Position numbers and translations under genes: made by a program. 64,000 nucleotides of DNA, from positions 64,484,682 through 64,548,681 of the forward strand of contig OZ035963.1 in assembly GCA_964034945.1 (NCBI GenBank), read 5' to 3'. The notes beneath the pieces were generated by a model, which was not told where the DNA came from, did no database searches, and saw only the letters and a list, made by a program, of their open reading frames with translations. The DNA comes from Chrysopilus asiliformis. Lineage: Eukaryota > Arthropoda > Insecta > Diptera > Rhagionidae. Shown piece after piece: positions 12,230 to 24,605 of this stretch. The stretch's first letter is position 1; each line of letters starts with the position of its first letter.

Positions 12230-13818
12230 CGATTGTGGATTAACCAATTAATCGCCAGACTGTTTCAGCATTGAAATTTGGATGAAGTAGTTTTACTGTT
12301 CTTATAGGTACCAAAATATTTAAAACAAAATATTGTGCTACGCGTTACTTAAAGAAGAAGAGAAACTTCCTGGCAGATCTTCTGCGAGTTTGATAAATAA
12401 ATGACAAGCCCCCAAAAAAGACATTTTTTCGTTACATATGTGTAAAAGTGGGAATTAATGGGTTAAAACAACGGCAAGCTATTAAAATGGGCCATATTTC
12501 GCACATGTTATTTTCAAGCTTGTACTCTTTCGCGCTTGTTCTGTTCAAGCTTGATCACATTTCGCGCTTGTTCTTTTGAAGCTTGTTTTGAGCTTGAAAG
12601 CTTGTGCATCAAATTCAAAATTTTCAACGATGATTAGCGAGTTTTTTTCAGTTTTTTAAAAACTGGTTTGGTTTTGGTTCGGTTGAGACACTTTTTTTCA
12701 GAGTGCTTCGGTTTATGGATTGGTTTTGGTTCGATTAAATTCAGTGGTTTTTGGTTCGGTTCAAAAAACCGATTCGCTTCTTTGCTCACGATATAAAGAA
12801 GTTATAGCCATTACTTGAAGCTATAAACATGTCCATAACTCAAATAACAAAAAAAAAACAATTTTCCTCAAACATTTCCAATCCAAGACAATTTAACCCT
12901 AGGCAAGCTTTAAAAGATTTCTATAATTTACCACTTTTACTTGCACAAAAAAAAACCATCAAGAAAACCGACAAAATACCAGCACTTATCACTTGCTGTC
13001 ATAATTTTATGTGTTCAGTTCGAGCAGGTGTTCTCAAAGAATGAATTTTCCACCTGTTATACCCTGCGTAGCCAAAAATTTTACGCGTTTCTGCCCTTTG
13101 GACAGCAATTGATCGTCAATTTGAATAAAAATGTGATATTTTTTTTTCTTTGGGCATTTTTGCACAAATAGTAAGTATGAGGAGTTAATTTGGCGGAAAT
13201 TGGCAAACATGCGAGACGGTATATTTTATTTAGGTGTAGGTTTAGGAACCTATCTTTTACCTATAGACAACGATATGCAGGTGAATAAACTTATTTACGT
13301 GCCTTGACAGTAGCAAAAATACCAAAGCAAGCAGCGATAATCACGCTGGACTCCCTCCAGTTGTTTTTCGCTTCTGTAATTTTATTTTGCACAAAAAAAA
13401 ACTCGTACAATTTAGAGTTTTTTCCTATCTTGTCTGCCCCCGACTTTAAATTGGTTTTTTTTTCTCAACTACAAAGTTTTTCTAGCAAGTGGACGTGGTG
13501 AAGTTAATGCTTGATGTCTCAGGTTTCATGCACGTCTTTATAATAATTGAGGAAAATTCCCCCCAAAAAAAATGGTTTAATTTCAATCTGGGAAAGGTCA
13601 ATGTCGACTGAAATTGAAATATTTCGAAAAAATGAACAAATATTGTATGTTTTATTACACGATAGCAAGGAGAAGCGATTATTCACACATGGTTTTCTTT
13701 CAGAGAATAAAATTTAGTGGAACAATCAACCAAAAAAATTGGTGGTTTGTTTGTTTCCAATGAACATTTTTGCAGACAAACTTTTTAGGAAAAAATATAC
13801 GTTATAATCAAAAATTAA
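12230..13818. other. Non-coding
   Basis: AAGCTTG words at 12510-12605 and TTTTGGTTCGGTT words at 12660-12775 (a family also seen at 22545 and 33310). Otherwise AT-rich with nothing recognised. Confidence 0.35.
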
Positions 13819-14178
13819 ATGCGCCGCAGACGAAAAAAGCTGGAATTTCTACTAACATCTATGACGAATTTCACGCTGATCGTCTCGGTAGTTTCCCCGC
13901 GAAAGGGTAACATGAGGAAAAACCAAGCTTCGGATGCACTTTGCCCCCTCCCCTTACTCCTCCACCCCTTGATCTACTTTGTTGTTGGAACCAAGCCTAC
14001 AGCGAGCATCCGCGATAAATTTCAGGTCAATCGGTTCAGCCGTTTTCAAGTGAAAGAGAAACCAATTTTGGAACCAGGCCTTCAGCGAGCATCCGCGATA
14101 AATTTCAGGTCAATCGGTTCAGCCCTTTTCGAGTGAAAGAGAAACAGGCAGACACCAATTTATTTTTATATATTAGTA
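13819..14178 (+). mobile_element. RTE-like retroposon fragment with internal duplication
   Basis: It shares the TTTCACGCTGATCGTCTCGG, AGCTTCGGATGCACTTTGCC and CAATCGGTTCAGCCGTTTTC modules and ends with ATATATTAGTATGATG. The last about 70 bp (CAGCGAGCATCCGCGATAAA) is present twice in tandem. Confidence 0.5.
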
Positions 14179-14351
14179 TGATGATTAAAAACAATCAGAC
14201 GCGAATTTTTCATGGAATTTTCACAAAGATTCACTGTTTATAACATCTCGAAAACGGTCAGAGTTTCAATTGTGTTTTAAACTGTGATAAAAAAAACTTT
14301 TTTACCTTCCATCAAAAAGTATAACTCTCCAGGGAATCAGAAACTATAATA

Positions 14352-14490
14352 AAATACACTGCAGACGATATTTTTGCAATAAAGATACAATGGAGGTAGA
14401 AACTTGGGAAAAAACTGCGCCGCAGACGATTTTTTTAAAATAAAGATACAATGGAGGTACAAACTTGAGAAAAAACTGCGCCGCAGGCAT
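14352..14490. repeat. Tandem units carrying the CTGCGCCGCAGACGA motif
   Basis: Two full units of about 58 bp contain AATAAAGATACAATGGAGGT and begin with CTGC(GCCGC)AGACGA; a third begins CTGCGCCGCAGGC. A CGTCCCGG-related block follows to 14570. Confidence 0.6.
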
Positions 14491-15539
14491 AAATTTTCGC
14501 TTTAGAGGCTAAATCGAAAAATCCGGAATAAAAATTTAGGCATTTCTGGGACGTGTGGTCACCCAAGCCATACACCAAAAATGCAAGTAGGATAGGTTTG
14601 TCTTTTTCACTTTTCTTTGAGAAACTCATTCTCATGGACAGGTGATACGCCCGATGAGATTCAATGATTCGATGACGTCTCAATTGATATCTAAAGACAA
14701 ATTTATATGTGACGGTCGATGATTTCTTGAAAATTTCAAAAACCTAACGGAAGCCTGTTGCAACATAGCATAGAATGACTCTGCAAAAAAAACATTATGC
14801 TAGACTCTTGAGTTTAGTTTTCCATTTCTTGCAATTTCCGGTCTAATTGCCAGTTGCAATTCTTTGATGTTCGGTTAGCCACTGTTGCGGTGCACTCAAC
14901 TCCCTATACTTACAGGTGGGTAATTAAATTTTCCCCTGGACGATTCTCGATTAGAAGCATTCGAAATTAATTTTCACTTAGCAAATGCACAAAACAGGCT
15001 ACCATATATAACAACAACAAATTATTATTTCAATGTGTGGACGTATAGAACTAGATTAGATACTTTTCTATGCATGGTTTTCCCGTATGCAGTTTTTTTT
15101 ACACCTTTCGGAAGTGTTTATTTGCCATTCGTTTGATGAGATCAAAAATTAGTCTCATCAGTTACGAATTGCATTTTCATAGTTGATGGTGGTGGGGGTT
15201 GGTAATGTTGGCAATGCTATGCGGTGTAATTGAAGAAATGCCGGCGCGTAATCAGCACAGCATAATTCATAACCTAATACTCGTTGGTTGGTAAATAAAG
15301 AATGATGTTAATGTAATGAAGGAAACTAAAGAACAAAAAAAAACTTGTGGAAAAATTAATGTTGATTAACCATCGAATTACCGTTACGGAAAATGATGAT
15401 AATTTATTGTAAAGTAGTGCACCTGCTAATCCATTTTGTCGTATTTTATTAATATTTACAACTGAAACGTTGTTAGTGCCTACAACTAAAATTATAATTG
15501 AAACGGTGTTATAAAAATGGTTGCGGAAAAATATTTTAA

Positions 15540-16018
15540 ACTAGAGTTTGCACCCGGCTTCGCCCGTCTAAAAGTGTGAGTATAGGGTAGGGCGGTCTAT
15601 GCTTTTCTCTTCGGAAAATGGTTTTCACAAAATAACAAAAAGACAATAAATTCCAGCATTTGGATTCAGATTGACTTCACCCCCTCCCCTTAGCCCTCCC
15701 CCACCACTTGGGCTAATTTTAAATAGGTCTATGCTATTGCTGGAACCTTAACGAGCATCTGAGCAAAATTTCAGGCTGATCGGCTCGGTAGTTTTCTAGC
15801 GAAAGAGTAACATAGAGGAAATATCGAGCTTCAACCCACCTCTCCTTGCTCCCCCACCCCTCTTCTCTTCTTCTCTTCTCTTCACTCTTCACCAGGTCTA
15901 CTCTTCAACAGGTCTATGTTGAAACCAGGCCTACAGCGAGCGTCCAAGCCAAATTTCAGGTCAATCGGGTTAGCCGTTTTCATGTGAACGAGGAACAGAC
16001 AGACACACAAAAAACTCA
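15540..16018 (+). mobile_element. RTE-like retroposon fragment
   Basis: Starts near TTTGCACCCGGCTTCGCCCG. It contains the same modules as the 17.5-kb copy: ATTTCAGGCTGATCGGCTCG, CCCTCCCC blocks and TCAATCGGGTTAGCCGTTTT followed by GAACAGACAGACAC. The minus-oriented end of another dispersed family abuts it at 16022. Confidence 0.5.
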
Positions 16019-16021
16019 TTT

Positions 16022-16115
16022 GTAAAAGCTTTTATTTAGCTCGCCTCCGAGTCTGTCTGTCTGTCAGATTCAAATCTTGCAATCCCATTTTGATCCACTT
16101 CCGAATTGCAGGGGG
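16022..16115 (-). mobile_element. Tail fragment of the same family, minus strand
   Basis: AAAAGCTTTTATTTAGCTCG followed by GTCTGTCTGTCTGTCAGATT and CCATTTTGATCCACTTCC. Confidence 0.5.
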
Positions 16116-17178
16116 AGGGTGAGGGGTTAACGAACTTTCTCGTGTTTTTTCACAGAAATCATGGCATAAATGGAAGTTGTGCCCACGAGAAAGTTCGTTC
16201 ACCCCTCACCATCCCCCTGCAATCCGGTGGCTTTTGACGCCATATATGGATGAAATCAGAGACTGTGCCCTTTCCAAAACGTCCTCCACCAAAGTGAAAA
16301 CTACGCGGGTTCAAAAGTTAACCCAGGGGCACGGAAAACGCTATTTCTTGCATGGTTCTTTCTGCTGATTCCTCGGAAATCTTGGTTAAAATCTTAAAAC
16401 AAAATCACTGTTGCCAAGAGTTTTGCAAGCCACTGTATGTTTTGTTAACAAATATTGTACTTACCCCAAATTTTTGGGTATTTTTGAAGAATTTTGACAG
16501 ATTTTGTCTCTCAAATCTTTTGAAATCACCCAAATGTGATACTTTTCTCCACATTTTTCACTTAAATTGACATGAAGTGATTCCCAACATAATAATAACA
16601 TAAAGATTGTTTTTTTTTTGCTTTTCACCGTTTGGTGGAACCCTACATCAGAAAACCGCTACCAATTTTTATAATTGGTTATTTTTTCACTAGTTTTGTT
16701 TACCTTTTTTTATGCGTACGCCATAAACAAATGTTTTATTTTTAAAAAAAATCACCGTCGACGGGCGATCACCACCGACCGACCGTCAGGTATTCAAATT
16801 TAGTTCACATCAATTGCGAAATGTTGCAACATAAAAGAAGAACAAACAACCAAGAAATCAAATTTTATGTTGATGGAACGGTACTTAGACCGTTGTTGGC
16901 CAGTTTTGCTTAAGCTTTTTGTACACAAAAAAATTTTTTTTTTCGTGGTACGCAGAATTACGTAAGTTTGTCCATTACGTTAATGTAGTATACCTGGGCC
17001 AGGTGAATAGAGAGAAAAAAAAATCGCAGCTCGTACCGTTTCCGATTTGTGCCTTTTTTTTTGTTTTCTATGTTTTTATTCACTTCTTATTTTTTGTTTT
17101 GTTTTGGAGTTTATTTGAGTTTTGTCTTGACTTCAGGTGCACTTAAAGACAGTAACGTGGCTTTGGGAAATTACTTAC

Positions 17179-17285
17179 GGTAGTTACTCGAAAAACGTTT
17201 GGATCGAAGGTGCGTGCGCAGGTTAGGCAGATGGAGCAATTCACAGAGACGATTAGACAAATTGGAGACGTTGAAATTTCGTAAT
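17179..17285 (-). CDS. Weak candidate exon downstream of exon F
   Basis: A donor TACC|GTAAGT at 17179 and a usable acceptor CGTAAG at 17286 (with TTTTGTTTCAATTTCGTG upstream) bracket 107 nt. Entering in phase 1, as exon F requires, gives 35 open codons (YEISTSPICLIVSVNCSICL then TCARTFDPNVFRVTT) and phase 0 out. Another frame is open too (RLCELLHLPNLRTHLRSKRF), so the coding signal is ambiguous. The stretch is less AT-rich than its surroundings and is not visibly repeated. It could be a true exon, an untranslated exon or chance. Confidence 0.25.
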
Positions 17286-17511
17286 CTTACGGTCACGAAA
17301 TTGAAACAAAATTAATTAATGATACGACGAGTGGTCAATTGAATTATTACTGTTTTAATGACACCTTGTGGGAAATGTGTTGCTCATTATAAGTTGCCGG
17401 TTTTTTATTTTGATTGTTGGTAGAAATTGATTTATCCAAAAAAAAGTGTATATTGAGACAAAATTTTGGGGTCTTGAAATAACATCTGTAATAAAATAAA
17501 TTTATTATCAA

Positions 17512-17824
17512 CTAGCTTGCATACCCGTCGGTGCCGGGTTAAGTTTTTTCAAATTTTTGTTTATGGTCTATGTTGAAGCTAAACTTCAGGCCAATCGGCG
17601 CGGTAGTTTCCCCGTGAAAGGGTAACATAGAGGAAGAGCTAAGTTTCGAGATCACTTTACCCCCTCCCCTTATTCCCCCCACCCCTCGCGCTACTTTTCC
17701 GTGTGCCTATGTTGAAACCAGAACAGACACTCATGCCAAATTTCAAGTCAATCGGTTCAGCCGTTTTTGCGTGAAAGAGGAACAGACAGACAGACACCAA
17801 CTCATTTTTATATATTAGTATGAT
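17512..17824 (+). mobile_element. RTE-like retroposon fragment with complete 3' tail
   Basis: Begins ACTAGCTTGCATACCCGTCG and ends with AGTCAATCGGTTCAGCCG, TGAAAGAGGAACAGACAGAC and ATATATTAGTATGAT. The CGGTTCAGCCGTTTT block, CAGA repeats and TATATTAGTATGAT terminus resemble 3' ends of RTE-type LINEs and derived short elements in insects. No open frame remains. Confidence 0.5.
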
Positions 17825-18524
17825 TTAGGCTGTTTGGTTGTAAGATTGGTAAATTATTTAGAATTTCGTACGATTAAACGATTGCCAGCAAACACTCATT
17901 GTGAAGCGACTATACTTGGGTATAAAATTTTCGGATATACGAATTATATTGCAAAAACCAATATTCTTAAAAAAAAACCATTGGTTCCCTGTTTGTGACT
18001 ACTAATGTGAAAAAATCAATCTTTACGAGTTTATTTGGTTTATATCGACTTTATGAAAAACGGTTATGTACCAAATTAAAGACAAATAAATTTCCTACAA
18101 AGAGCTTTTTTAGTTAATTTGCGTCAGAATTAAAGTAATTGATTCTTAAGTAATTGAGGTGTAAGAGAAAAAGTAATAACTCAATTTCAACATTTTTGCA
18201 ATAATGTCTTAAATCCAAAAAAGATTTTTTTGTCTTTATCTGAAAGGCTAATATCTTTTCCATATTTCCTCCAAATTTGAAGGAATTTTCTCCAACAGCA
18301 TTAGAGTTTCATAATTTTGACCGCAAAAACAGAAAAAATCGACACTGTGCGCCGCTTTGCCTTGGCACGGCCCGAATTCTATCCATGAATTTGGGTGGCA
18401 TTCTAACCATGAATTTAGATGCCCATAATAACAGTTTTTAGATTGATAAAATCGTTAAATCAAGCAGCAACTGTCACTGCTCATTTAAGTCAGGTCAGTT
18501 GAGCCGTTTTGAAATGACAGTTGG

Positions 18525-18582
18525 TGCGAAATTGTAATTTAACCTATAAGGCTGAGTGCTTTACCCACTGAGCCACGCTCCC
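18525..18582 (-). mobile_element. tRNA-like head (SINE or tRNA pseudogene fragment)
   Basis: On the minus strand GGGAGCGTGGCTCAGTGGGT contains a perfect A-box (TGGCTCAGTGG) followed by AAAGCACTCAGCC. A degraded B-box-like GGTTAAATTAC lies about 35 bases on. The cloverleaf is not complete, so it is not a functional tRNA. Confidence 0.4.
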
Positions 18583-20056
18583 AGTTTACAACAGTGAAAT
18601 TATTAAATTCCAATCATTACAGAATAAAACAACACTTTTCGGAATCTTAACTATTGGATTTTCATTTAAATTCCAAAAAAAAACCTCAGTTTTTAACAAC
18701 TATAAAAATAATTAAAGCAACACATCTTATGAATGTAAAAAAAACATTTAAAAAAACCACCTCTTTCAATACCCCACTAATAGAATGTAATTTTTAATAC
18801 GTTCTCAGTGCAATAAAAAGAATTCCCAAGCGACTGTATTTAATGAGCCCTGAAAATACCTTCAGAACATAAAAACTTTTCCAACCGATAAGAAAGTGTG
18901 TCTCGTCAATGTGCCTGCCGGTTCATAAACCTTGTCAAAAAAAATACGACTATTATTGTCAATTTAATTCAACCAACTAAGAAAAAAAACGACGGTGAAA
19001 AAAAAAGTGTTATGAGACATTCATATTGAAGCCACCGTGGCTGGCGACCATAAACCATTCAAATGAATAAAAAATTAGTTTCAAGAATTTCCTCCTGACA
19101 TTTCACTTTAAAAATATTTCCCTGACAACAATGCCCCATAAAATTGTGGATTATATTTTGATTTTTCATTTCATGCGGCTGATATGACGGCTATGTGGGC
19201 TCAAATAAATATTCCCAGTGGGGGCGGATGGCGGTTGGCGACTGTCGAATGGTGGTTTAACAGAGTGTCGTAAGTCGTTACCACAAAATTGCTACATTGT
19301 CGAAATTTTTACTGCGATTTTAGACATTCTGATCGTCTGAGAAACAATGGCGGTCAACTAAAGTCACACATTAATTGGGACAGGGCAAAAAGGTGCCAAC
19401 AAAATGGAAAAAGTGTTTCCCATTCGTGTGCTTCCTTGGAAAAATTTCGACTTTGAATAAATTACCGGTTTTGTGGTGAATTTGTGAGTGAAAACACATC
19501 CCAAATGAAAGTTAATCAACAGACGATAAAAATTTGAATAAGATTTGATTTCGCACGTCAAATTTTTGGAAACATCCAGAAGAGTAACTACTAATTTCAG
19601 AAAATGCTCTAAAACGCTTGTTTTCCCGAGGAAAATGGGAAAAAGGATTTTTGCGTTATTCTAACAGGACCTTCCTTTTTAAAATCTAAAATTCTAACAC
19701 AATCGTAATCGCAATCGTAATCGCAATCGTAATCGTAATCGCAATCGTAATCGCAAGCGTAATCGCAATCGTTAGTCTGAATTGGACTTAACAGGCGGGC
19801 TTAATGGCACAAACTTGATGTTTTATAACTCCAACCCCTTACCCACCCCTCCTTCACTGCCTTAGGGGTGGAATTTTGAAAAACCGTTTCTTAGCGAGCA
19901 CCTATGAGGTAAGACGAATCTCTGTGCAAAATTTTAACAAACGCACAATATACCGAAATTTAAAAGAAACTGCGCCGCAAGCGAAAATGCTTGATTGTCG
20001 AATTTTTTTTTAATTTCAGGAGGATTCAGCCTCCTAGCAACCCTCCTTCATGTTAA
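18583..20056. other. Non-coding
   Basis: AT-rich. Holds the MITE fragment at 19700 and a TGCGCCGCAAGCGAAAA word at 19971. No genes seen. Confidence 0.35.
19700..19788. mobile_element. Right-end fragment of the hexamer-array MITE
   Basis: Only the (AATCGC/AATCGT)n array and the end CGTTAGTCTGAATTGGACT followed by TAA are present. The hairpin and left end are lost. Confidence 0.6.
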
Positions 20057-20299
20057 GGGGGTGATTATGTGCTTGAATTGGCAAAATCGGACCATTCCTT
20101 CCTACCTTTCCCATGCAAATCTGATAGTCTTTTGCAATTTTCTCGAAAACGGCAAGTCGTATCAAAAAAATCGTTTAAGGGGGTGGTTATGTGCTTAAAT
20201 TGGCAAAATCGGACCATTCCTTCCTACCTTTCCCATGCAAATCTGATAGTCTTTTGCAATTTTCTCGAAAACGGCAAGTCGTATCAAAAAAAAAATTTT
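20057..20299 (+). repeat. 122-bp tandem duplication
   Basis: Two units start at 20057 and 20179 (GGGGGTGRTTATGTGCTTRA) and differ at only a few bases, so the duplication is recent. The unit is related to the body of the mini-me-like elements (CGGACCATTCCTTCC...CTCGAAAACGG). Confidence 0.85.
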
Positions 20300-20351
20300 T
20301 TTTAAATGAAATGTGCTTAGAATCTGATTTTTTAAAACTCTTTCGTCCACC

Positions 20352-20469
20352 AAAATCTTATGGGACGACCTCTTCCTCTCTTCCCAATGTAAATGATTTT
20401 TTTAAAATCGAAATTTTAAAAAAATCATTTTCATAGGGAAGAGAGGAAGAGGTGGTCCCATAAGATTTT
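20352..20469. repeat. Long hairpin, arms about 50 bp, loop about 16 bp
   Basis: AAAATCTTATGGGACGACCT is mirrored by AGGTGGTCCCATAAGATTTT; pairing continues through CTTCCTCTCTTCCC and ATGATTTTTTT. Few mismatches. Confidence 0.75.
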
Positions 20470-21729
20470 TTATTTATCTTTAATTGCTGAGTCATAGATT
20501 TATAACTAAAAACAATCTTGAAAAATTCTTCTGATTTTTTCCAAATTTTTCCACAATTAAAAGAAATTATTCAAATCCAATTTAATGAAAAAATTCCTCC
20601 GACGGGAAGCGCAAAATTTCGGGAAAAGCGAAGAAAATTTTGAATAATGGGGAAAAAAAACTAAAATAGACTAAAAGAATGAACAAAAAAAAATTAAAAG
20701 CCGTAAAGAAATGAATTAATTGTTGACCTCTAAAATTGTAATTAAAATGGTTATTTTTTTTCTGGGCAGCTGGAAATAATTGAGCGATAGCGATAAACAC
20801 ATCTGAAGGTCTTAAACGATGATAATTTAAAGCGGCAACAAGAAGCCATTAATTATGGTTTGAACTACTTCTCAAGAAGCTTTAATTCTATTACATTTAA
20901 AAAAAATGTGGCACAAGTGCTAGTTGGGCGGGAAAAATCTGCGTTCATTTGAAATTCGAAAAATGGGCGCCACGACATTCAAGAGGTTAATTTGCACATG
21001 TTTGAGGATAACCAGTGGCCAAATCGAGTTATAGAGAAATTATAGCACGCTAATTGCTTGCTGAAGTGGAGAAAATTTGACGTTTGATATTTTTGAAACA
21101 CAAAACCACAAAATATTGCCATCGACGACAATTGAGATGATTGTCAAAAGTGAATCGTAATCGAATTTGAATATTTCTGGATGAAATTCGACACGGAATT
21201 TGTAAAAAAAAGTCAAACCGCTGAGCATTACATCATCGATTGCCATCTTCTACCCCTTTGAATATCAACTGATCCGACATTCATAATCATCGCAAACGTC
21301 GCGTCACGTCGGATCGGAATGAATATTTTATTTTTATGTGTTTGCATTCATTATTTATTAATTCCTACTTGTTTTTTTATGATTATTTATGTTTTGCTAT
21401 TGTTTTTTTTTGTGTTTAAATTTTTATTCCGCCGCGCTCAGCATTGTTTCATATGCAAATAATGTAAACCAGAATCTTATCTGTTTTCTTTTCTTTTCAT
21501 AAGACAAAACACACAAACCTAACCTAACTACGAGTAACGTATTTTAAATTTATTTCGTTTCATTTGAAGCGATTTTGAATTCGATTTTTCACGTTTGCAA
21601 AGACGTACGAAAGGCATGTGTAAATTTCCGTTGATTTATACCATGGGGTTTACTAATAATAAACGATATCTGCTTGTTTCTATCTATAGTAGTAGATAAA
21701 AATGTATCTTTTTTTCGTATTTTGTTTAC

Positions 21730-21798
21730 CTTCATTGTAGGCTGATTCATTTGACGTATCGAAATGTATGCGGGGCAGAGTCTTTGATTTGCACTCAC
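21730..21798 (-). CDS. Exon F: 69-nt phase-1 cassette exon with ratchet-type 5' end
   Basis: An acceptor TTGTTTCGTTTCAG at 21799 is followed at once by GTGAGT, and a donor GAAG|GTAAAC lies at 21730. In the frame imposed by exons D or E the exon encodes a junction Gly, then ECKSKTLPRIHFDTSNES and AYNE, ending in phase 1. The frame is open and the composition plausible (basic/serine start, then polar-acidic). A second frame is also open over the exon (VSANQRLCPAYIS...), but it does not fit the upstream phases. The length is a multiple of three with equal phases, so it can be skipped without a frameshift. The acceptor-donor overlap makes it a candidate recursive splice site in a very long intron. 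Confidence 0.6.
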
Positions 21799-22299
21799 CT
21801 GAAACGAAACAAGAGAGAAAATTATGAATAAAAAAATATTATAGAAGCTTTTAAGTGGTATTAAATAAAAGTTATACGCAAGAATGATTAAATATTTTAT
21901 TCAGTGTTGATTTGTTTTTATTAAAATATCGATTTCACTTTCGTGAAATCACAATCAGCGATGGTTTAAAACGAATTCGGTGTTTTCTGGAAAAGAAAAA
22001 CTGTCTAAATCAGGCACGCATAAAAAATATGGCCACGAATGCTTCTGCGACTGTCCATAAAATCAGCACGCATAAAACTATTTCACACACCTTTTCAGTC
22101 ACGATTGTGTGTAACGCAAGGCTTGAAAAATTCGCGAAATTACGCAAATTTCTTCCGAAATTGGTTTTTAAAATTCAGAAAAAAATATCCGATGGCAAAA
22201 GCGTTTTTTTGAAATATTTTCGCAATATAAGACCAATATTATGATCTCTTTTTGACTCAAAAACCTGAACCATTGGAATTTTGTGGAAAAGGATAATCA

Positions 22300-22535
22300 C
22301 GTTATCCTTACAGGACCTTCCCTTATCTTCACAAGGACGAAGCAGTGAAAATATTGTATTGTCATCAGATTTCCGTATGTGTGCAAAATTTCAAGTCAAT
22401 CGGATGAGTGGAAGTGGATCGAAATTGGATTGCAAGCCACGACAGACAAACAAACAGACAAACAAACAAACAGACAAACAAACAAATAGACAAACAGATA
22501 CGAAGGCAAGCTAAATAAAAGCTTTTAAAAAACCA
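22300..22535 (+). mobile_element. Dispersed repeat ending in GGCAAGCTAAATAAAAGC
   Basis: Contains CTTACAGGACCTTCCCTTAT, AAATATTGTATTGTCATCAG and TTTCAAGTCAATCGGATGAG, then a (CAAA/CAGA)n stretch, then GAAGGCAAGCTAAATAAAAG. A closely related copy is at 38655-38985, with tails at 4018-4100 and minus-strand parts at 16022-16115 and 47568-47725. Confidence 0.6.
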
Positions 22536-22707
22536 CTAAACCATAAAAAATTCAGTGAACCAAACCAAAACCAGAACCAAATTTTCCGAATTTTAGAAAC
22601 CCAAATCAAATTTTGACATTTTAGGCCCAGTTTACACTTGGATTTTTTCTTGAATTTCTGCGGTAATTTTATTCAAATTTTTTTTGAAAGTTTCAGTTTA
22701 CTTTAGA

Positions 22708-22830
22708 GGAAAGGAGGGGGCAGAAGGGGGGAGAAGGCGGAGAAGAGGGGAGAAGGGGGGGGGGGGGGGGAAGAGGGGCGAAGGGGGGAGAAGAGGGGAG
22801 AGAAAGAGGGAGAATGGGGGAGCTGAAACT
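22708..22830. repeat. GA-rich purine tract
   Basis: Almost only G and A on the plus strand, with a run of 12-13 G. Mirror-symmetric purine tracts can form triplex DNA. Confidence 0.75.
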
Positions 22831-23701
22831 ACAAAAAAAATCTTGCAAAGAAAAATTCTTTTAAAAGAAAATACATAAAAACATTTTGTTTTCAATCAAA
22901 AAATTGTCAAAACAGAACATTAAAATTTTCTGAGAAGAAAAGAGTCTTGGAAAAATCAGGAAAAATTCAAAATTTGGCAAAAGCTTAAGAAAAAGAAAAG
23001 CTGTAGAGTGGATTTTTGTGTATAAGAAATATTTTTTTGGATTTTTGTGTATAAGAAATAATCGTATGGCGAAAACCGGATCAAAATCGGTTCAGTAGTT
23101 CAGACGTTATAACAACTTCGACGGGTGTTCTTACAACATTTCGAACTAATCGGCTGAAATGTTTCTGAGTTAAAGCGTAACAGACAAGCAACAAAGAGGT
23201 TTTTAGTACTACGCAACAATCTATTTGTGGAATTTATGATGAAAGCATGTTTTAAAATATTTCATAATAAAATTCCTAGCAGATTCCCATTAATTTTACA
23301 CGTGGAATCCCTATTTTACTATCAGAAGGTGTCAAAACACCCTGGAAAACTAAACTCAAAACACTTTCTTGTTTTTGTTTTCCTTTTGTTGAATCAATCC
23401 TATTTGGAAAAAAATGATGAATACACAGAAACCTCAAAAGTAATGAAAATGTCATTCAATTTACGATTCTGTAGCTCAGATATCGTGACAGCGCCTACAC
23501 AACATCGAATCCAGTGTTTCGCTAGACTTCTTGTTTCCATTTTTAACATTTTTATTCAGTCGTTTTACATACGCTAACATATTCTCGAAGCGGATCTGTC
23601 CATAAACTGGAAATCGAAGTGAACAAAAGGGGCATGGGATGGTTCTGACTACCATTTTTGGATTTTCCAACTTTTAAGAATGCTCCAGCTTTGATAGGTT
23701 T

Positions 23702-23965
23702 TTACACATGGCCAATGGATCCACACTCGGATGGATTTTGTCGACTTGAAAATATGTTTGGATTCGCGCCATGCGGATGAGGTGCGACGGAAATGTGAGG
23801 TTTTTTTTCGAAAAAGTTCAAAAGAGTTTTCCACCAGCGCATAAAAGTTTTATGGCCTTTCCTTCTGTTTTGTTTCTTGGCTATCTCTGAAGTTGACATT
23901 CGGAGCCGTTTATCACTCCCACCACGGCCTGCCATTCCCAAATGTGGACTAATTTTGTTTACCAA
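23702..23965 (-). CDS. Short open reading frame, unknown product
   Basis: An 87-codon frame with an ATG start encodes a basic peptide (MAGRGGSDKRLRMSTSEIAK, then KQNRRKGHKTFMRWWKTLLN). Codons are mixed and the stretch is less AT-rich than the intronic DNA around it. There is no recognisable domain and no strong splice site. It lies just left of exon E's span, inside the E-F intron, and could be an unrecognised exon or a chance frame. Confidence 0.2.
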   Translation of the reverse strand: MVNKISPHLGMAGRGGSDKRLRMSTSEIAKKQNRRKGHKTFMRWWKTLLNFFEKKPHISVAPHPHGANPNIFSSRQNPSECGSIGHV

Positions 23966-24605
23966 TTTTGTCCGAATCTCTGTTGGCGGGTTATCTGCCT
24001 GCCAATTTCGAATTGTTCGCTAATGAGATAAATATCTTTTGTACACCAAAATCATTTTGTCCAATAAATCATCGCTATTTGTTTATAGATAGTTGAAAAT
24101 TAAATTAAAAATTAGACAAAATGTGCGACAAATGTGCGATCATAGACAGACGACGGCTGTCGTATAAAGATATCCGGAAATGTGAGCCATTACGTATTGT
24201 TGGTAGTCGGCGGCGTCGTCTAATCGTGAATTTAACATCTGTATTCTGTTGGAATGATGTATTATTCTTACTATTAGATTTCAATTTGAATTTTAGGTAA
24301 CCACTGGAGTTATGCTCTATTCGACATTGTCACATACTTTAAATATAGCTTTTTGTGACGTAAGTTTTGACTAAGGAATTGTTTGGGCAAATTAGGGAAA
24401 GGCATGGCATTGAGATAAAAAATTGCAATTTTATCTTAAAATTGTTTGTTTGTTTCCACACCACTCCCAAATACAATTTGGAAACCAGATTTTTATAAAA
24501 TTAGGCTCACAGATAAACAATTAAACCCTGGAACAAAATTCAATCTTTGAAGTCAAAGAGAAGACACGGGTAGGCATTTAAAATTGGCCTGTGCCGAGTC
24601 GTAAG

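Noticed and set aside
11981..12247. 88-codon frame with repeated TSVKQAHKRQ peptides
   Set aside because: 19-bp minisatellite; the unit is not a multiple of three but lacks stops in this frame.
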